This document shows, piece after piece, positions 5,804 to 7,011 of a DNA stretch of 7,011 bases. Source of the DNA: Burkholderiales bacterium (GTDB taxonomy: Bacteria; Pseudomonadota; Gammaproteobacteria; Burkholderiales; Burkholderiaceae_C); contig SXSX01000107.1 in the NCBI GenBank assembly GCA_005793295.1, forward strand, positions 1 through 7,011, given 5' to 3'. Made by a program: the position numbers and the translations under genes. The first letter of the stretch is position 1. The number at the start of each line of letters is the position of its first letter. The notes under the pieces are model-generated. The model was not told the DNA's origin. It did not search any database and saw nothing but the letters and a program-made list of their open reading frames with translations.

Positions 5804-6555
5804 AGCAAACCAGCCCCAGCGGTACCAGGTTGAAGCGCTCCTTGACCACTTGCACCGTCAACGCGTTCACGCCAATTGCGAAGTAGCGAGACGGCGGTAT
5901 TAAGAATTAAAACCAAAACCAACAACACCAAGCCCAACCCCAAAGCCAATGGTAAATCACCCTTAGAGGTTTCTAACGCAATGGCTGTTGTCATGACACG
6001 AGTAAAGCCGTCTATATTGCCGCCGACAATCATCACCGCGCCCACTTCAGAGATTGCCCGACCAAAAGCAGCAATCACAACCATGAGCAAAGCGTAACGT
6101 TCATCCCAAGCCAAGAGCAAACTTCGAACGCCTGTGCGAGCGCCCAAAGAGCGTAATTGCTCGCCGTGCAAAGTATCCGCATCTTGAACGGTTTGCCGGG
6201 TGAGTGCAGTAACAACCGGCAACACCAAAAAAGCCTGTGCCACAACCATTGCTTTAAAACTAAAAAGCCAGCCCAAGAACCCCAAAGGGCCTGAGCGCGA
6301 CAGAAGCAAATAGACCACCAGGCCCACGACCACCGAGGGAACAGCCAAGGATGTGTTCACTACGGTGAGCAGTACACCCCGCCCCATAAACCGAGCCACG
6401 CCCAGCCAAGCTCCCAAAACCAATCCCACACTGCACGCCAACACGCATGCGCAGGCACTCACCGCTAAAGATCGGCCCACAATGGCCAAAAATACGGGGT
6501 CTAAGGAAACAATCAATTGCAGCGCAGTCAGTGCGCTTTCAGTCAACGAGGTCAT
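5800..6555 (-). CDS. tupB: Tungstate-type ABC transporter, permease
   Basis: Inner-membrane channel subunit for oxyanion import. From the ATG at 6553-6555 the protein has 251 residues and starts MTSLTESALTALQLIVSLDP, resembling the N-termini I know for TupB permeases. Hydrophobic segments lie at about 18-53, 61-85, 96-118, 155-180 and 202-225. The cytoplasmic EAA-type loop that docks on the ATPase is recognisable as EQLRSLGART (132-141), then AFGRAISEVGAVMIVGGN (163-180). The frame stays open upstream to a GTG at 6631-6633, which would add 26 residues including a hydrophobic VYIWWVIVLV stretch. I prefer the ATG because the longer form would overlap the divergent regulator's start and use up the promoter region. 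Neither start has a clear Shine-Dalgarno. It is first gene of the operon and overlaps tupC by 4 nt. Confidence 0.88.
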   Translation of the reverse strand: MTSLTESALTALQLIVSLDPVFLAIVGRSLAVSACACVLACSVGLVLGAWLGVARFMGRGVLLTVVNTSLAVPSVVVGLVVYLLLSRSGPLGFLGWLFSFKAMVVAQAFLVLPVVTALTRQTVQDADTLHGEQLRSLGARTGVRSLLLAWDERYALLMVVIAAFGRAISEVGAVMIVGGNIDGFTRVMTTAIALETSKGDLPLALGLGLVLLVLVLILNTAVSLLRNWRERVDGASGQGALQPGTAGAGLL

Positions 6556-6605
6556 AACTTGGGGTATCGTAGCGACCAAGACAATAACCCACCATATGTA
6601 AACCT
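6556..6605. promoter_or_regulatory. Divergent tupB/regulator intergenic region with candidate operator
   Basis: These 50 bases lie between tupB (minus) and the divergent regulator (plus), assuming the starts chosen here. An imperfect inverted repeat, CTTGGGGT (6558-6565) against ACCAAG (6575-6580), has arms CTTGG/CCAAG around a 13-base spacer and could be the operator for the adjacent regulator. A palindromic CATATG sits at 6593-6598. I could not assign convincing -35/-10 pairs for either direction. Regulation by the neighbouring protein is inferred from the divergent layout alone. Confidence 0.35.
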
Positions 6606-7011
6606 GTGCATAGGCTTCAATTTCATTACTCACTTAGCCGCAGCACCAGTCCGGCCTTGGTTCGCAACCCATTGATCGACTTGTTGCAAGCCGTCGATAG
6701 CCAAGGTTCCATTTCTGCAGCCGCACGAACTTTAGGTTTGTCCTACCGCCACGTCTGGGGCGAACTCAAACGCTGGGAGGATGAACTCGGTAACGAACTA
6801 CTGATTTGGGACAAGGGAAAATCAGCCCGGCTCAGTGAGTTTGGTAGCAAGCTCATGTGGGCCGAGCGCCAAGCCCAAGCTCGCCTAGCGCCACAAATTG
6901 AAGCCTTGCGCGGAGATTTAGAACGCGCTTTTGCCGTCGCTTTTGACGACCAAGCCCATGTGCTGACCTTCTACGCCAGTCACGATGATGCACTGGCTTG
7001 CCTGCGTGAAC
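6606..7011 (+). CDS. ModE-like winged-helix regulator with start of a ligand-binding domain, 3' end cut off
   Basis: An open frame of 135 visible codons runs off the right edge. No ATG occurs in the first part. GTG at 6606-6608 is proposed as start, giving MHRLQFHYSLSRS and then NPLIDLLQAV (21-30). TTG at 6657 is an alternative, and an in-frame TAA at 6585 limits any extension. Residues 21-85 match the ModE/LysR-type winged helix: GSISAAARTLGLSYRHVWGE (34-53) is the helix-turn-helix, followed by LKRWEDELGNELLIWDKGKSA and LSEFG (77-81). A linker helix (85-110) leads to HVLTFYASHDDALACLRE, which resembles the first strand of periplasmic-binding-protein-like domains fused to such regulators (the COG1910 type). 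It is divergent from tupBCA, so the likely role is tungstate/molybdate-responsive control of that operon. The ligand and the sign of control are unknown. Confidence 0.85.
   Translation, partial: MHRLQFHYSLSRSTSPALVRNPLIDLLQAVDSQGSISAAARTLGLSYRHVWGELKRWEDELGNELLIWDKGKSARLSEFGSKLMWAERQAQARLAPQIEALRGDLERAFAVAFDDQAHVLTFYASHDDALACLRE

Noticed and set aside
5517..5870. Minus-strand frame of 117 codons spanning the tupB end and tupC start
   Set aside because: It is out of frame with both genes, each of which is intact with all key motifs, so it is not evidence of a frameshift or a nested gene.
1..7011. CRISPR array, insertion sequence, phage or defence gene cassette
   Set aside because: No regularly spaced repeats, terminal inverted repeats, transposase or integrase motifs were seen, and the window is almost fully occupied by housekeeping and transport genes.

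Overview
The window looks like chromosomal DNA from a betaproteobacterium, most likely order Burkholderiales and possibly Comamonadaceae-like. This is inferred from gene content and order (a tRNA-Ser behind serS, serS-ispH-fkpB facing radC), from protein flavour, and from a moderate GC content of roughly 50-55% judged by eye. No marker gene was available to test it. The window is densely coded. No gap between genes exceeds about 50 bases, and I see no insertion sequence, phage gene, CRISPR array or long repeat.

Left block (1-2862, minus strand, read right to left): fkpB (SlpA-type FKBP prolyl isomerase), ispH (last step of the MEP isoprenoid pathway), serS (seryl-tRNA synthetase), then the 5' half of a tRNA-Ser gene cut by the window edge. 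fkpB and ispH overlap by 4 nt. No convincing terminator separates serS from the tRNA, so the synthetase and a substrate tRNA may share a transcript.

Middle block (2904-4246, plus strand): radC (JAMM-motif protein) and a stop/start-coupled Smr-domain gene. They are divergent from fkpB across 41 bases that probably hold both promoters. The Smr gene ends 7 bases from the end of the convergent transport operon.

Right block (4254-7011): a tungstate-type ABC transporter on the minus strand in the order permease (tupB), ATPase (tupC), periplasmic binding protein (tupA), with 4-nt overlaps between the genes. A divergent plus-strand regulator begins about 50 bases upstream of tupB and runs off the window. 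It carries a ModE-like winged helix-turn-helix and the start of what looks like a fused ligand-binding domain. The likely circuit is TupA capturing tungstate (possibly molybdate) in the periplasm, TupB/TupC importing it, and the divergent regulator sensing oxyanion and controlling the shared intergenic region.

No wholly new system is evident. The points most worth a second look are the tup/regulator pair with its candidate operator, the Cys-x-Cys near the probable ligand pocket of TupA, the A7G6 slippery tract inside serS, and the serS/tRNA-Ser pairing.
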